From positions 1 through 64,000 of the forward strand of contig JAMPAY010000009.1 in assembly GCA_023666945.1 (NCBI GenBank): 64,000 bases of DNA, in the 5' to 3' direction. Both the position numbers and the translations under genes were made by a program. This document shows, one piece after another, positions 34,809-44,230 of this stretch (positions are counted from its first letter, which is position 1; every line of letters starts with the position of its first letter). The notes below the pieces were generated by a model. That model was not told the DNA's origin. It did no database searches and saw nothing but the letters and a program-made list of their open reading frames with translations. This stretch comes from Paludibacter sp. (lineage in GTDB: Bacteria; Bacteroidota; Bacteroidia; Bacteroidales; Paludibacteraceae).

Positions 34809-35570
34809 TTATTGTAGTGTAAGCATCACGGGGCAATGGTCGGAGTGTACCGCTTCCGTAAGAATGGCGGCTCCTGTGAGTCGGTTGCGTAAGGGTGATG
34901 ATACCCAATGATAATCGATACGCCAACCAGCATTACGTGCACGCGCTCCAAAACGATAACTCCACCACGAGTATTTCTCTGCCGATGTATCAAACTCTCT
35001 GAACGAATCGACCATACCGCTTTCTTCCAATCGGTCTAACCACTCGCGTTCTTCGGGCAAGAACCCCGACACGCCCACCTGCCGCTCAGGATGATTAATA
35101 TCGATAGGTTTGTGACAAATGTTGTAATCGCCACAGACCACCATATTCTCGCGTTCTTGGCGCAATCGGTTCAGATAGGTCAGAAAATCTTCCAAAAACT
35201 CCATTTTGAAAGTCTGCCGAACATCGCCCGTTGTTCCTGAAGGAATGTAAACACAGACAATGGTAATGTCGCCAAAATCCGCCCGCAAAACACGGCCCTC
35301 GTTATCGTACTTATCGATGCCCATGCCCACAACCACATTGTCGGGCACTTGTTTTGAAAAGATGCCCACTCCGCTATACCCTTTTTTCTGCGCCGAATGC
35401 AAATAGGCATGATAGCCTAAAGCAGCAAAAGCGGCTTCGTCGATCTGCTCCGGCTGAGCCTTGCTCTCTTGAATGCAGAAAATATCGGGGTTTTCTGTCT
35501 GTAGCCATTCGAGCAGACCTTTGCCAAGTGCCGCCCGAATGCCGTTCAGATTGTAGGAAATGATTTTCAT
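34809..35570 (-). CDS. xth: Exodeoxyribonuclease III
   Basis: A 253-residue EEP-fold enzyme that cuts DNA at abasic sites and trims 3' ends in base-excision repair. [19 protein letters not shown] with Glu35 as metal ligand, GDYNICH, the [18 protein letters not shown] stretch and the final SDHCPV are diagnostic. The start overlaps the stop of the M6 protease gene (ATGA). Cytosolic. Confidence 0.95.
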   Translation of the reverse strand: MKIISYNLNGIRAALGKGLLEWLQTENPDIFCIQESKAQPEQIDEAAFAALGYHAYLHSAQKKGYSGVGIFSKQVPDNVVVGMGIDKYDNEGRVLRADFGDITIVCVYIPSGTTGDVRQTFKMEFLEDFLTYLNRLRQERENMVVCGDYNICHKPIDINHPERQVGVSGFLPEEREWLDRLEESGMVDSFREFDTSAEKYSWWSYRFGARARNAGWRIDYHWVSSPLRNRLTGAAILTEAVHSDHCPVMLTLQ

Positions 35571-37198
35571 TGAATGTATACCTTCTTGGCCCCCATATTG
35601 GTTTTCACAATATACAAGCCACGTTCCAAGTTATCAAGATTAGTAGTACCCTGCAATTGACCAAGCATATTGTAGACAGCCACAATATGTTCCTCTGCAT
35701 TGCATACAACATTTTCTATTACAGTTATATCGATATTTTGTCCTCCCCCCATAAAATCGAAAGTGATTACTCCGTTTGTTTCCGCAACATTGGTAATGGG
35801 GTACTTGGCATAGGGCGTATAGGAAGTTCCTCCTGCCGGGAAAGCATCGGTAGTTTTGCCGTCATAGCCGTTGCTCCCATATTGAGGAGCATTTCCATTA
35901 GCCTCCACAAGATCTACTCCCATCGATCTGGCACTATTATTCACCGTATTATTCAACCATTTGCTATAACTATATTGAATTTTGGTAAGCAACATACCAT
36001 GACCGGGAAGATAGGCATCCCACCCCTCTTTTTGGCGATTCTCCACAACGAAAAATTCTGTCGGATTGGGGTCATTCCCCACCAAGTTATGTTTTCCTGT
36101 AGAAGTAATGATGACAGCCCCTCTTGATTCGTTAAGATTCTCCAACGAGACTGTAGCCGCTTCGTTCAAAACGGTAGGTTTAAGCCACCCCATAAAGAAA
36201 CGCTCGTAAGCAGAGTAAGCAGGCGGGGTCTTACCGTTGTTGTTGTAAGGACCATAATCCAAAACATCCCAAGCCCCCATAGTTTTGTGGGTGGCATCGT
36301 CAGTAGCATATAAATCGGGCAAACCGAGTACATGGCTAAACTCATGACAGAAGGTACCTATACCACAACGTGTTGTACCTCTTGTTCCCTGTAACTCGGA
36401 AGAACAAGCATAGGTATCGATGCGTTTGCCGTCGAGTCGGAGTGTTTTGCGGTAGCCTTGGTAGTACCAATAGGAATGTGGCCAAATAGTTGTTTCGGCT
36501 GCTCCTTCCGCTTCGTTGTAACCTGCGTAAATAAAATAGACAAAGTCAACATCTCCATCGTTGTTATTGTCGTACAGAGTATAATCAACCCCACATTGTG
36601 TATCTGCCAATGTGCAGGCTTCCTGCACCAACTTATCGACATTAGCATCATCACCATTAGAATCGTTCTGCCCATAATAAGACATAGATTGACTGAGTGT
36701 AACAGGACCTACCACATCGAACTGCGGCACATACTGTCCGAACGATTGGTCGGAGAAGTATTTGCGTGCAGAGCCAGTAGCCCCATTGAAGGTATAATTA
36801 TCTCCATTGTGCATTTCCTGCATGGCTTCGAGTGTATTGTTTGCATTGAACTTCACATCGCTGAAATTAACCAATATAATCAATCCGCGCGGAGCGATAT
36901 TGAGCGGAGTAGCCGTTTGTGTTTTCGCGGGAGCATTATAACGCGATCTGCTACGGCGGGCATTCACCTGTTCAGCGGACAAGGGTTCCGTCTTCACGAA
37001 CATTCCTTGTTCATTTTCTGCCACCCATGTACCATCTGCCAACGTGAAATAGTGGAAATGTTCATCACCATGTTGATAGACGGTAATGACGCTACCGTCT
37101 GCTTGTGCTTTTTCAATAGGTCCTCTATAAGCAGGAACTGCATGCAGTGTTGCCGTCAGTGCGACTACCGATGCAAGCGTTAAAAGTCTGTTCTTCAT
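35567..37198 (-). CDS. Secreted M6-family metalloprotease with type IX-like C-terminal domain
   Basis: A 543-residue exported protease. The signal peptide ends near LHAVPA. An N-terminal propeptide-like region (ADGSVITVYQHGDEHFHYFTLADG) precedes the catalytic domain, which has HEFSHVLGLPD: His285, Glu286, His289, with Asp295 as a likely third ligand. The last 75 residues (NAEEHIVAVYNMLGQLQGT ... GLYIVKT) match type A sorting domains of the type IX system, suggesting surface display or secretion. A separate gene 18 bases upstream encodes a protein like its propeptide. xth follows with a 4-base overlap. Confidence 0.9.
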   Translation of the reverse strand: MKNRLLTLASVVALTATLHAVPAYRGPIEKAQADGSVITVYQHGDEHFHYFTLADGTWVAENEQGMFVKTEPLSAEQVNARRSRSRYNAPAKTQTATPLNIAPRGLIILVNFSDVKFNANNTLEAMQEMHNGDNYTFNGATGSARKYFSDQSFGQYVPQFDVVGPVTLSQSMSYYGQNDSNGDDANVDKLVQEACTLADTQCGVDYTLYDNNNDGDVDFVYFIYAGYNEAEGAAETTIWPHSYWYYQGYRKTLRLDGKRIDTYACSSELQGTRGTTRCGIGTFCHEFSHVLGLPDLYATDDATHKTMGAWDVLDYGPYNNNGKTPPAYSAYERFFMGWLKPTVLNEAATVSLENLNESRGAVIITSTGKHNLVGNDPNPTEFFVVENRQKEGWDAYLPGHGMLLTKIQYSYSKWLNNTVNNSARSMGVDLVEANGNAPQYGSNGYDGKTTDAFPAGGTSYTPYAKYPITNVAETNGVITFDFMGGGQNIDITVIENVVCNAEEHIVAVYNMLGQLQGTTNLDNLERGLYIVKTNMGAKKVYIQ

Positions 37199-37216
37199 TT
37201 TATCTTTCCTATATTT

Positions 37217-37576
37217 TTATTGATTGTCTGTTATTACTAATTTATTGGGTATATGCTTCTTTATATACTTCGTTTCGCAAGCCGTTCGTTTGTCGGCATT
37301 GTGTGCTTGTCGACAAGTGGCTTTACCGATACCCGATTTATTGTATTTGGCATAACAATAGCAGCCTTTTTTATTTTGCGCTATCAGGTATCCGTCTGTA
37401 GTTGTACGAAAACTATGCCATTCATCGCCATGCAGGCGAATAGAGAGTGTATCACCATCGGGCTGAACATAGTCTATCGGTGTTTTTACGGCAGGCACTC
37501 GCTGTTGGCGAGGTTGTGCATAGAGAGCGGCAGTAAGGGCCATACCGCCCAGCAGGAGTAGAAATTTATGTTGCAT
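37217..37576 (-). CDS. Stand-alone M6-propeptide-like secreted protein
   Basis: A 119-residue protein with a signal peptide (MQHKFLLLLGGMALTAALYAQ). The next part, VQPDGDTLSIRLHGDEWHSFRTTTDGYLI, aligns by eye with the protease propeptide downstream (QADGSVITVYQHGDEHFHYFTLADGTWV). No catalytic domain follows; the C-terminal 50 residues are basic with three cysteines. It may be a trans-acting inhibitor or folding helper of the neighbouring protease, or the remnant of a duplicated protease that was cut short. The role is inference from similarity and position. Confidence 0.6.
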   Translation of the reverse strand: MQHKFLLLLGGMALTAALYAQPRQQRVPAVKTPIDYVQPDGDTLSIRLHGDEWHSFRTTTDGYLIAQNKKGCYCYAKYNKSGIGKATCRQAHNADKRTACETKYIKKHIPNKLVITDNQ

Positions 37577-37588
37577 AATAAATAGTTG

Positions 37589-38356
37589 TCAAATGTTTGC
37601 TTGTGTAGCGGCTTTTACTTTCTTATAGAGGTCGGAAGCGAACACAAAGTCTTGTAGAGCCTGACTCTCCGCACCGAATATCTCATAGCGCGATCCTTGC
37701 CACTCTTTTTTGCCCCCCGAAAGGAAGACTATATTGTCGCCTATTTCCATAATGGAATTCATATCGTGCGAGTTGACAATGGTGCAGATATTGTATTCTT
37801 CCGTAATCTCGTGTATCAAACGGTCGATTACCAAACTGGTCTTAGGGTCAAGACCGGAGTTGGGTTCATCGCAAAACAGATACTTGGGATTCATAGCAAT
37901 AGCCCGTGCAATGGCCACACGCTTTTGCATACCGCCCGAAATCTCCGACGGCATCAAACGGTATGCTTTCTCGGCTATATTAACGCGCTGCAAGCAGAAG
38001 CGGGCACGCTCTTCCTGTTCTTCCACAGTCATCGAAGAAAACATCTCCAGCGGATACATGACATTCTCCAACACTGTTTGCGAATCGAAAAGTGCTGCTC
38101 CTTGGAACAGCATACCAACTTCACGCCGCAACAGACGTACTTCCTTTTCTTTCATGTCGGGCAGATTTCTGCCATCGTAGACAATTCTGCCATCGTCGAT
38201 AGGATGCAAGCCAATAACGCTTTTCATCAAGACGGTTTTACCCGACCCCGACTGACCAATAATCATATTGACCTTGCCGTCTTCAAAGACAGTAGATACA
38301 CGATCCAATACCGTAAGACCGTCAAAGCGTTTAACTACATTATCCACTTCTATCAT
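37589..38356 (-). CDS. MlaF-type ABC transporter ATPase
   Basis: A 255-residue ABC ATPase with Walker A GQSGSGKT (34-41), signature ISGGMQKRVAIARAIA, Walker B YLFCDEPNSGLDP and H-loop NSHD. The SGGMQKR variant is typical of the MCE/Mla lipid-transport ATPases. It begins one base after the MlaE-type permease stop, so they form one unit. The MCE-domain partner (MlaD) is not in the visible cluster. Confidence 0.9.
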   Translation of the reverse strand: MIEVDNVVKRFDGLTVLDRVSTVFEDGKVNMIIGQSGSGKTVLMKSVIGLHPIDDGRIVYDGRNLPDMKEKEVRLLRREVGMLFQGAALFDSQTVLENVMYPLEMFSSMTVEEQEERARFCLQRVNIAEKAYRLMPSEISGGMQKRVAIARAIAMNPKYLFCDEPNSGLDPKTSLVIDRLIHEITEEYNICTIVNSHDMNSIMEIGDNIVFLSGGKKEWQGSRYEIFGAESQALQDFVFASDLYKKVKAATQANI

Positions 38357-38357
38357 A

Positions 38358-39104
38358 TCAGTTCAGCATTAGATTGGTCAACAACAAATTAAAGAACAAT
38401 ATCAGTACACTGCTGTGAACAACGGCATTTGTACTGGCTTTTCCCACCTCCAACGCTCCACCATAAGCATAATACCCATAGTAAGACGCCACCGAAGATA
38501 TGATAAAAGCGAATACTACCGACTTAATCAGCGAATACCACACATAAAACGGAATAAAGGCATACTGAATACCCAACAAATAATCTGCCACCGTAATGAT
38601 ATCGGAGAACATGCCCACACAATATCCGCCTATCAATCCGACAGTCATAGAGACGACCACCAAGATAGGCATCATCAGTACAAAAGCCGCTATTTTAGGA
38701 AGTATAAGATAGTTGGCAGAGTTTACCCCCATTATTTCCAGCGCATCAATTTGTTCCGTAATACGCATCGTGCCTATCTCGGAGGCTATATTGCTGCCCA
38801 CTTTACCCGCCAATATCAAACATAAGATAGTAGAGGAGAACTCCAACAATAGTGTGTCGCGCGTTACCAAGCCTGTTGAATATGTCGGCAAAAGCGGGTT
38901 AGAAGTATTCAACTTGGTTTGAATGGTCATGATAGCACCAATAAAAACCGATATGATAATAACAATAGGGAGCGAATCGATTCCTTGCTTTTCCAATTCT
39001 TTGGAGAGTTGGCGAAAGAACATCTTCCCCTTGTCAGGCAGGCGAAAAACGCGTCCCATCAAGAGAACGTATTCACCTATATGTTGTAAAAAACGTTTCA
39101 TCAT
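38358..39104 (-). CDS. MlaE-type ABC transporter permease
   Basis: A 248-residue inner-membrane protein with about five to six helices. The segments AIMTIQTKLNTSNPLL, VGSNIASEIGTMRITEQIDALEIMGVN and MTVGLIGGYCVG are characteristic of MlaE, which with MlaF moves phospholipids between membranes. The EIGTMRITEQIDALE stretch is the most diagnostic. It heads the minus-strand envelope series. Confidence 0.92.
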   Translation of the reverse strand: MMKRFLQHIGEYVLLMGRVFRLPDKGKMFFRQLSKELEKQGIDSLPIVIIISVFIGAIMTIQTKLNTSNPLLPTYSTGLVTRDTLLLEFSSTILCLILAGKVGSNIASEIGTMRITEQIDALEIMGVNSANYLILPKIAAFVLMMPILVVVSMTVGLIGGYCVGMFSDIITVADYLLGIQYAFIPFYVWYSLIKSVVFAFIISSVASYYGYYAYGGALEVGKASTNAVVHSSVLILFFNLLLTNLMLN

Positions 39105-39130
39105 TGCAGTATATGCCTATACAAAGCCTG

Positions 39131-39138
39131 CAAAGATA
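39131..39138 (-). promoter_or_regulatory. -7 element upstream of the MlaE-type gene
   Basis: Read on the minus strand, TATCTTTG at 39138-39131, 27 bases before the ATG. No TTTG lies at the ideal spacing. The rest of the 39105-39315 gap shows nothing further. Confidence 0.45.
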
Positions 39139-39315
39139 CGAATAATTCTCCAAATGCGAAAATAGTACAAAACACACCCTTCCATACAACAATTCCCCGA
39201 CAAGATGCCAAGGCACCTCTTCGAGGAATCATTTCCAAGTATATGTTATAGACAATTCAGAAAGAGCCTATATACCCCCTAAAAACGCCATAACCGATTT
39301 AGTCGGCACAAAGCG

Positions 39316-39633
39316 TCAGGCTTCTCCTCCACCAAACGACATAGGTATAGTGCCGGATGGCACTGTATTGTGCACCGCTATGGCACCGAACTGTTGCTCG
39401 TACTTCCGTACATTCTCCTGCAAAGCCATTAAAAGTCGTTTTGCATGTTCGGGCGTCATGATAATACGCGACTTTACATTTGCTTGCATTGTATTGGGCG
39501 TAACACGTGCAAAATCGATAACAAACTCGCTCGGCGAATGCGCAATGATTGCCAAGTTGGCATACGTTCCGTCAGCCACTTCGGGTGACAGATTGATTTG
39601 CAGCCGATTATCTTCCATTTTCTTATTGTCCAT
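39316..39633 (-). CDS. DUF3467 protein
   Basis: A 105-residue cytosolic protein. The core LSPEVADGTYANLAIIAHSPSEFVIDFARV followed by MTPEHAKRLLMALQENVRKYE identifies the DUF3467 family; the function is unknown. In many Bacteroidales it sits beside rpoC; here it is 19 kb away, after a glycosyltransferase gene. An internal ATG (residue 6, MEDNR) is also a possible start. Confidence 0.85.
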   Translation of the reverse strand: MDNKKMEDNRLQINLSPEVADGTYANLAIIAHSPSEFVIDFARVTPNTMQANVKSRIIMTPEHAKRLLMALQENVRKYEQQFGAIAVHNTVPSGTIPMSFGGGEA

Positions 39634-39658
39634 ATAATCTATTGTTTTTCGTTATATA

Positions 39659-40819
39659 TTACCATTGTTGTTTGTTGTTCCCACTCACCTTTGTCCATGC
39701 CAACAGGAACAGATTATTAAGAGGCAAGAACACATCAAACAGTATTATTTCCACCCCGAACGGACGTATTCGCCAACGGCATGCCGCCACATTGAGTATT
39801 GTCAACTGCACGACAAGTCGCACAACAAAGAGTGCAGAAGCCACTATCCACAAGAGCGGTGAACCCAATAGTGCCGCCGCCAACAAAGCACCATAGAAAA
39901 CACCTCGTACAAACGGTTCAACCGTCAAACGAAACTTTGTGTTCATTTTATATGCAGGCGATACACTCAGGTGTCGCTTCTTCTGATGCATCCATTCGGA
40001 GAAAGAGGTTTTCGGTATAGACCATGTCAGGCTATCCGGTGTTACCGCTACATTGGTATTGCGTGCATTTGCCACCTTATTGACAAACAAATCGTCATCG
40101 CCTGCACGATTTCCCAGGAGACCGGCAAAACCTTTTTCGCGAAAGAACATATCTTTCCGATATGCCAAATTGCGTCCCACTCCCATATAGGGTTTATGCG
40201 CCAAAGCCATGCCCATATACTGCAAGCCATTGAACAGCGTATCATACTGAATAAGTCGATTGACACGATGGTTATCCGTAAAATAAGCCCCATAGCCCAA
40301 TACTATTTCCGTTCCCTCCGTGAAACAGCACATCATTTCTTCGATCCAATGCGGAGATTCGGGACGGCAATCGGCATCGGTAAGCAACAAATAATCGTAG
40401 CGTGCTGCCTTTGCAGCCAACGTAAGCGCCAATTTCTTACCGGAGCACCCTCTGGCATTCTTCGGCACAAAGGTGATCCGCAGATTAGGATACAGATGCA
40501 TATAGCGCTCGAGCAGAACCCGCGTATCGTCTTCGCTTTCATCGTCGACCACTATCACCTCATACTCGGGATATTGCTGCGAAAGCAAGACGGGCAGATA
40601 GGCAGCCAAGTTGTCAGACTCGTTGCGTGCGCACACCACCACCGACACGGCAGGGCGAGCAATAGGACGTGCCACATCGCCCTTTCTGACAGACCGCAAA
40701 CGCCGATTTACCCCCGCCATATAACGCACATAGAACACTATCTGCAACAAGAAAGCCACCAACAATATGCCTCCAACGACATAATCAGTAAGCGTGATAT
40801 CGGTCAGTAAAGACATCAT
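39659..40819 (-). CDS. Family 2 glycosyltransferase, membrane-anchored
   Basis: A 386-residue enzyme with an N-terminal membrane helix (about 14-34), a GT2 domain from SVVVCARNESDNL, the DAD metal motif (LLTDADCRPES), a GDDDLFVNK acceptor motif and two or more C-terminal helices. It probably adds sugars to a surface glycan or lipid. It starts with an ATGA overlap with the upstream PCMD gene. The role in this neighbourhood is not evident. Confidence 0.83.
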   Translation of the reverse strand: MMSLLTDITLTDYVVGGILLVAFLLQIVFYVRYMAGVNRRLRSVRKGDVARPIARPAVSVVVCARNESDNLAAYLPVLLSQQYPEYEVIVVDDESEDDTRVLLERYMHLYPNLRITFVPKNARGCSGKKLALTLAAKAARYDYLLLTDADCRPESPHWIEEMMCCFTEGTEIVLGYGAYFTDNHRVNRLIQYDTLFNGLQYMGMALAHKPYMGVGRNLAYRKDMFFREKGFAGLLGNRAGDDDLFVNKVANARNTNVAVTPDSLTWSIPKTSFSEWMHQKKRHLSVSPAYKMNTKFRLTVEPFVRGVFYGALLAAALLGSPLLWIVASALFVVRLVVQLTILNVAACRWRIRPFGVEIILFDVFLPLNNLFLLAWTKVSGNNKQQW

Positions 40820-41784
40820 TTATCGAACACTAATTTGACATTATCCACCCAAAAGGAGTTACCTTCGTGCCCGACAAAAGCCTCGTAGCAACCAGAGGTG
40901 AGTACGATTATCATGTGCGTAGGGACATCATCGGCTGTTCCCCATCCTTCTTCCAAAATAGGGACAATTTTTCCTTTAGAGTTCATGGCACGATAGGGTT
41001 TTGTGAGCCCCATATAAGAGCGATAGAACGGCTCTTTTGATATATCGCCGTAATGCACAGGTACGGTATGGTTGTTTTTCCATTCGCGTTGCGACTTAGT
41101 GAAACGTTCGCACGCAGTTCCGATACGCAACGCATGTATATTGCCCTCGGCATCTTCCCAACGTTTTTGCAGCAAGAGATAGGCTTCGGCTTCATCGTGC
41201 CCTTGTATCTGCTTTGGTGCTCCAAATCCTTTTGCTTTCATTACGGTATGTTCATCGGAGATCAGTGCCTTATAGTCGAACATCAGTGCCACCGGCTTTC
41301 GCGTAAAGGCAACTCCGAAATCGATATTCTGATAAGGGTCTTTGGCTGTGCGTATCGGTTCGATGGTACGCCCTGTGAATATGGTTCCATTCACCAATAC
41401 TTTCAGATCGATACAACCGAAAGCCACCACTTCTTCCATCTTGGCATCCATGCGGCAACACCAACCATTGCCCCGCCTTTCGGGGACAGTAGTTCCACTG
41501 GCTTTCTCAATACCACTCACCTTAGCATATGCATTGCTTACACTCCACGGGTTATGCCCCCCCCTATAAACTCCCTCATAATCGAATGGCTGATTGGCCC
41601 GAATCGTATCTATGGGAGCGATGGCGTAAATAAGTCGTGTTTTACCGCCTATCAAACCGGATTCTTTGATATAGCGCACAGCCCACGACTCGAAATCGCC
41701 GAAAGGCACAGGTTCGACAATCTGTTCGGCCCTTGCAAAGCCCGCCATCAGGCAGACCATACAGCATAAAGAGAATCGTTTCAT
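40816..41784 (-). CDS. PCMD-type exported protein (putative carbohydrate metabolism domain)
   Basis: From ATG 41784 a 322-residue protein begins with a signal peptide (MKRFSLCCMVCLMAGFARA). The body (FGDFESWAVR near the start; PVALMFDYKALIS in the middle; the final FVGHEGNSFWVDNVKLVF) matches the PCMD family often found near polysaccharide-use genes of Bacteroidetes. The activity is unknown, though beta-sandwich carbohydrate binding is likely. It follows the rhamnogalacturonan acetylesterase by 1 base and overlaps the glycosyltransferase by 4. Confidence 0.72.
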   Translation of the reverse strand: MKRFSLCCMVCLMAGFARAEQIVEPVPFGDFESWAVRYIKESGLIGGKTRLIYAIAPIDTIRANQPFDYEGVYRGGHNPWSVSNAYAKVSGIEKASGTTVPERRGNGWCCRMDAKMEEVVAFGCIDLKVLVNGTIFTGRTIEPIRTAKDPYQNIDFGVAFTRKPVALMFDYKALISDEHTVMKAKGFGAPKQIQGHDEAEAYLLLQKRWEDAEGNIHALRIGTACERFTKSQREWKNNHTVPVHYGDISKEPFYRSYMGLTKPYRAMNSKGKIVPILEEGWGTADDVPTHMIIVLTSGCYEAFVGHEGNSFWVDNVKLVFDK

Positions 41785-41785
41785 A

Positions 41786-42583
41786 TTAACGGATGTCGCA
41801 AGGAATCGAATACCGCACAGCGGCATTATCGTTCACTACGATATATTTGCTTAAGCACTTAATATCTTGTTTACGGATGGCTTCCGCCGCCAACTTTGCC
41901 ACCTGCCATGCCCCTGCTTCGGAAAGGTGGGTGTTATCGATTTTCCCCTCCGGGTATTTGCTATACCGCCCTGCCGGCATGTGTGCAAAATACTGCACAG
42001 ACGCGGAGTCACCGATAGCAGAAAGCCAATCGGAGGTTATCTGATTGAGATCGAGCAAAGGCACCTTTGTGGCTTCCGCCACACGACGTGCCGCATCGGG
42101 GTAAGCCCCATGTCGATTGACCAACTCGCCCGTTTCTTTAGAGAAATAGCGTCGGGCAATGGGCGTACACAGAACGGGTTGCGCCCCTTTCTTTTTGGCT
42201 TCGTTGATCATTTTTGTCAGATTTGCCTGATATTGTTCGATGGTAGCATAGCGCACGGGGTCGGTTTGTTTGGTATCGTTATGTCCGAACTGTATGATAA
42301 CCACATCCCCTCGATGAAGTTGTGCCAACACATCGTTCCAACGTCCTTCCACCAGGAAAGACTTGGTACTGCGTCCGTTTTTAGCATGATTGCGCAACAC
42401 TACATCGTTAGTAAGGAATGTAGGAAAAAGTTGTCCCCATCCTCGTTCAGCCGTGATGGTGGTATCGGGTCGGTCGGCCATGGTACTATCACCAACCATA
42501 TAAATCGTTTGCGGACGTTTGCCTGCAGCCAGCAAGACCGCAAGCATTGCTACCGACAACAGTAAGGAGAAAGAATGTTTCAT
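41786..42583 (-). CDS. Rhamnogalacturonan acetylesterase-type SGNH hydrolase
   Basis: A 265-residue exported esterase with a signal peptide to about residue 21. The SGNH blocks are GDSTM with Ser33 as nucleophile, HAKNGRSTKSF (Gly), FGHNDTK (Asn), and DNTHLSEAG with Asp216/His219. This fits CE12-type rhamnogalacturonan acetylesterases, which remove acetyl groups from pectin backbones. It is the first gene after its own promoter, 180 bases from the GH105 gene of the next operon. Confidence 0.87.
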   Translation of the reverse strand: MKHSFSLLLSVAMLAVLLAAGKRPQTIYMVGDSTMADRPDTTITAERGWGQLFPTFLTNDVVLRNHAKNGRSTKSFLVEGRWNDVLAQLHRGDVVIIQFGHNDTKQTDPVRYATIEQYQANLTKMINEAKKKGAQPVLCTPIARRYFSKETGELVNRHGAYPDAARRVAEATKVPLLDLNQITSDWLSAIGDSASVQYFAHMPAGRYSKYPEGKIDNTHLSEAGAWQVAKLAAEAIRKQDIKCLSKYIVVNDNAAVRYSIPCDIR

Positions 42584-42615
42584 TGATATATGCGTTTATT
42601 CTATAATTGAAAGCG

Positions 42616-42647
42616 CAAAGGTAAGAAATAAGGTTGAATTATGCAAA
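42616..42647 (-). promoter_or_regulatory. Promoter of the acetylesterase operon
   Basis: Read on the minus strand: TTTG at 42647-42644, 20 bases, TACCTTTG at 42623-42616. Confidence 0.68.
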
Positions 42648-42680
42648 GGTGCTTTACGGATTTGAGCAGATGTCCGACAA

Positions 42681-42712
42681 TAAAAAGGAGGGAAGCCCAC
42701 CGGCTTCCCTCC
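42681..42712 (-). terminator. Terminator after the GH105 gene
   Basis: GGAGGGAAGCC (42687-42697) pairs perfectly with 42702-42712; on the minus strand it is followed by TTTTTA. It ends the operon of the large surface protein, the PVGD protein and GH105. Confidence 0.9.
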
Positions 42713-42762
42713 GCACAAACACACAACATATAAGATATCAAGATTGATACTTATATTTATCG

Positions 42763-44214
42763 TTAGGAATTGGGATAGGAGTTGAAATGCAAGCACCTGC
42801 AATCGGAAACCGGTTCGGAGGGAGCAGGCAACAGCGGCATATATAGTCGTTCGTACTCAACAGCCGCCAAGATAAAGGCTCCGAGTACTTTTCCTTCCGT
42901 ATAGTCGGTTATACGTTTTGTATCGGTCCCCTCCAAATAATACCGAGCCGTACCATCGCGTGTATCGCTCAATCCGGCAGATGCGCAACAATCGATAAGC
43001 GAATAGGCATTATCGTTGTCGTTGCCGGTACGGGTAACGAGGAATTGCTCTATCATTCCCTTATAGGCTTTTTGTGCCAGCGCAACATAGTCTTGCTCAA
43101 ACAACCCCAGCCGAATACCTTTGAGATAGGCAGCCGTAAATATAGCGGTAGCCGAAGACTCCAGATAATTGGCGGTAGAACATCCGGGCGGAACGACTCC
43201 GTTGTCGTATTGCAGAAGTTGACACCAACAACCCGATTGGTCTTGTCGTAGAGCCAATCCCTCGGCTATTCGGTTGAAATAGGAATGTAGGAGAGCATAC
43301 TGCGGGTGTTCTTCAGGCATAAGTTCGAGCACATCTGCCAATGCCAAGAAATACCAACCTTCGGCTCTCCCCCAGAACTCGGCAGAAACGCCATAGTGGA
43401 GCGATTGCGGGTCTTGATCAGCCCAAGCAGCATCGTCGGCAGGAGTGGCAGAGAAAGCATGGTAAAGCAATTTTTTGTCGTCATCCCACAATTTGTTCCA
43501 CGTCATGCGGAACTGTTTTGCCAACAGACTCCATGCCTCGGTGTGGGACATGCCGGAAAAGGAATAGTCTTCGGCAAGCAGTTGTGCCAAGAGTGCGGGT
43601 CCCATATATTGTCCATCGCACCACATTTCGTTCGCATACGTATTCTTGTGCCACCACCCATCGGTATAGTCGTCGTTAGCAGCAAAGTTGCGAGAGGTTG
43701 ATTCTGATATAGCATAGTCAGCATGATGTTTTTCCAATCCGCCGAGTGCATTACGTTTGGCATTATTGTAAGCATTGTGCTTAGTAGTGTTGGCGAACGG
43801 TGTACCTTCTTCGGTTAGCGATGCCAAATCGAAATAGAGTTTGCAGGCATTGAGGTCGTCCAAACTTTTGCCATCGTGTTGATTTTCGGCATAGCGGTCG
43901 CCATAGGCTTGTATGCTATAGAACCATGGTGCTGCGAAAGTTTGGTCTTGATAAAGACAAACTGCTTCGAGTACGGCTTTAGCGACCAATCCGGGTACAT
44001 AGTCGAACCCTCGATTGGATTCGCTTTCCTTTATGAGATTGCCTTGCTCATCGTATTGTGCAAACCCGGCCACCTTGCCTATATTGGCATGGAAATGGTA
44101 GAGTGAGGCATCGATGATGAGTTGCGAATAGCGCGTATCGCTATCGAACACGACAGCCGATGCCCGAAAAGCGACAACGATTATCAATATACATGAGAAT
44201 AGGTGTTGTTTCAT
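42763..44214 (-). CDS. GH88/GH105-type unsaturated glucuronyl/rhamnogalacturonyl hydrolase
   Basis: A 483-residue exported enzyme (signal peptide to about ASA). The alpha/alpha-barrel motifs DDLNACKLYF, YANEMWCDGQYMGPALLAQL, SAEFWGRAEGWYFLALADVLE and YLESSATAIFTAAYLKG match GH105 (YteR-like) enzymes. These remove the unsaturated galacturonyl residue left by pectin lyases. With the acetylesterase nearby this points to rhamnogalacturonan use. It follows the PVGD protein by 16 bases. Confidence 0.87.
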   Translation of the reverse strand: MKQHLFSCILIIVVAFRASAVVFDSDTRYSQLIIDASLYHFHANIGKVAGFAQYDEQGNLIKESESNRGFDYVPGLVAKAVLEAVCLYQDQTFAAPWFYSIQAYGDRYAENQHDGKSLDDLNACKLYFDLASLTEEGTPFANTTKHNAYNNAKRNALGGLEKHHADYAISESTSRNFAANDDYTDGWWHKNTYANEMWCDGQYMGPALLAQLLAEDYSFSGMSHTEAWSLLAKQFRMTWNKLWDDDKKLLYHAFSATPADDAAWADQDPQSLHYGVSAEFWGRAEGWYFLALADVLELMPEEHPQYALLHSYFNRIAEGLALRQDQSGCWCQLLQYDNGVVPPGCSTANYLESSATAIFTAAYLKGIRLGLFEQDYVALAQKAYKGMIEQFLVTRTGNDNDNAYSLIDCCASAGLSDTRDGTARYYLEGTDTKRITDYTEGKVLGAFILAAVEYERLYMPLLPAPSEPVSDCRCLHFNSYPNS

Positions 44215-44230
44215 CTGGTACGGGAATTAA

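Noticed and set aside
36458..37183. Plus-strand ORF of 241 codons
   Set aside because: It is opposite the M6 protease gene, whose zinc motif and signal peptide are clear; long antisense frames here follow from codon bias.
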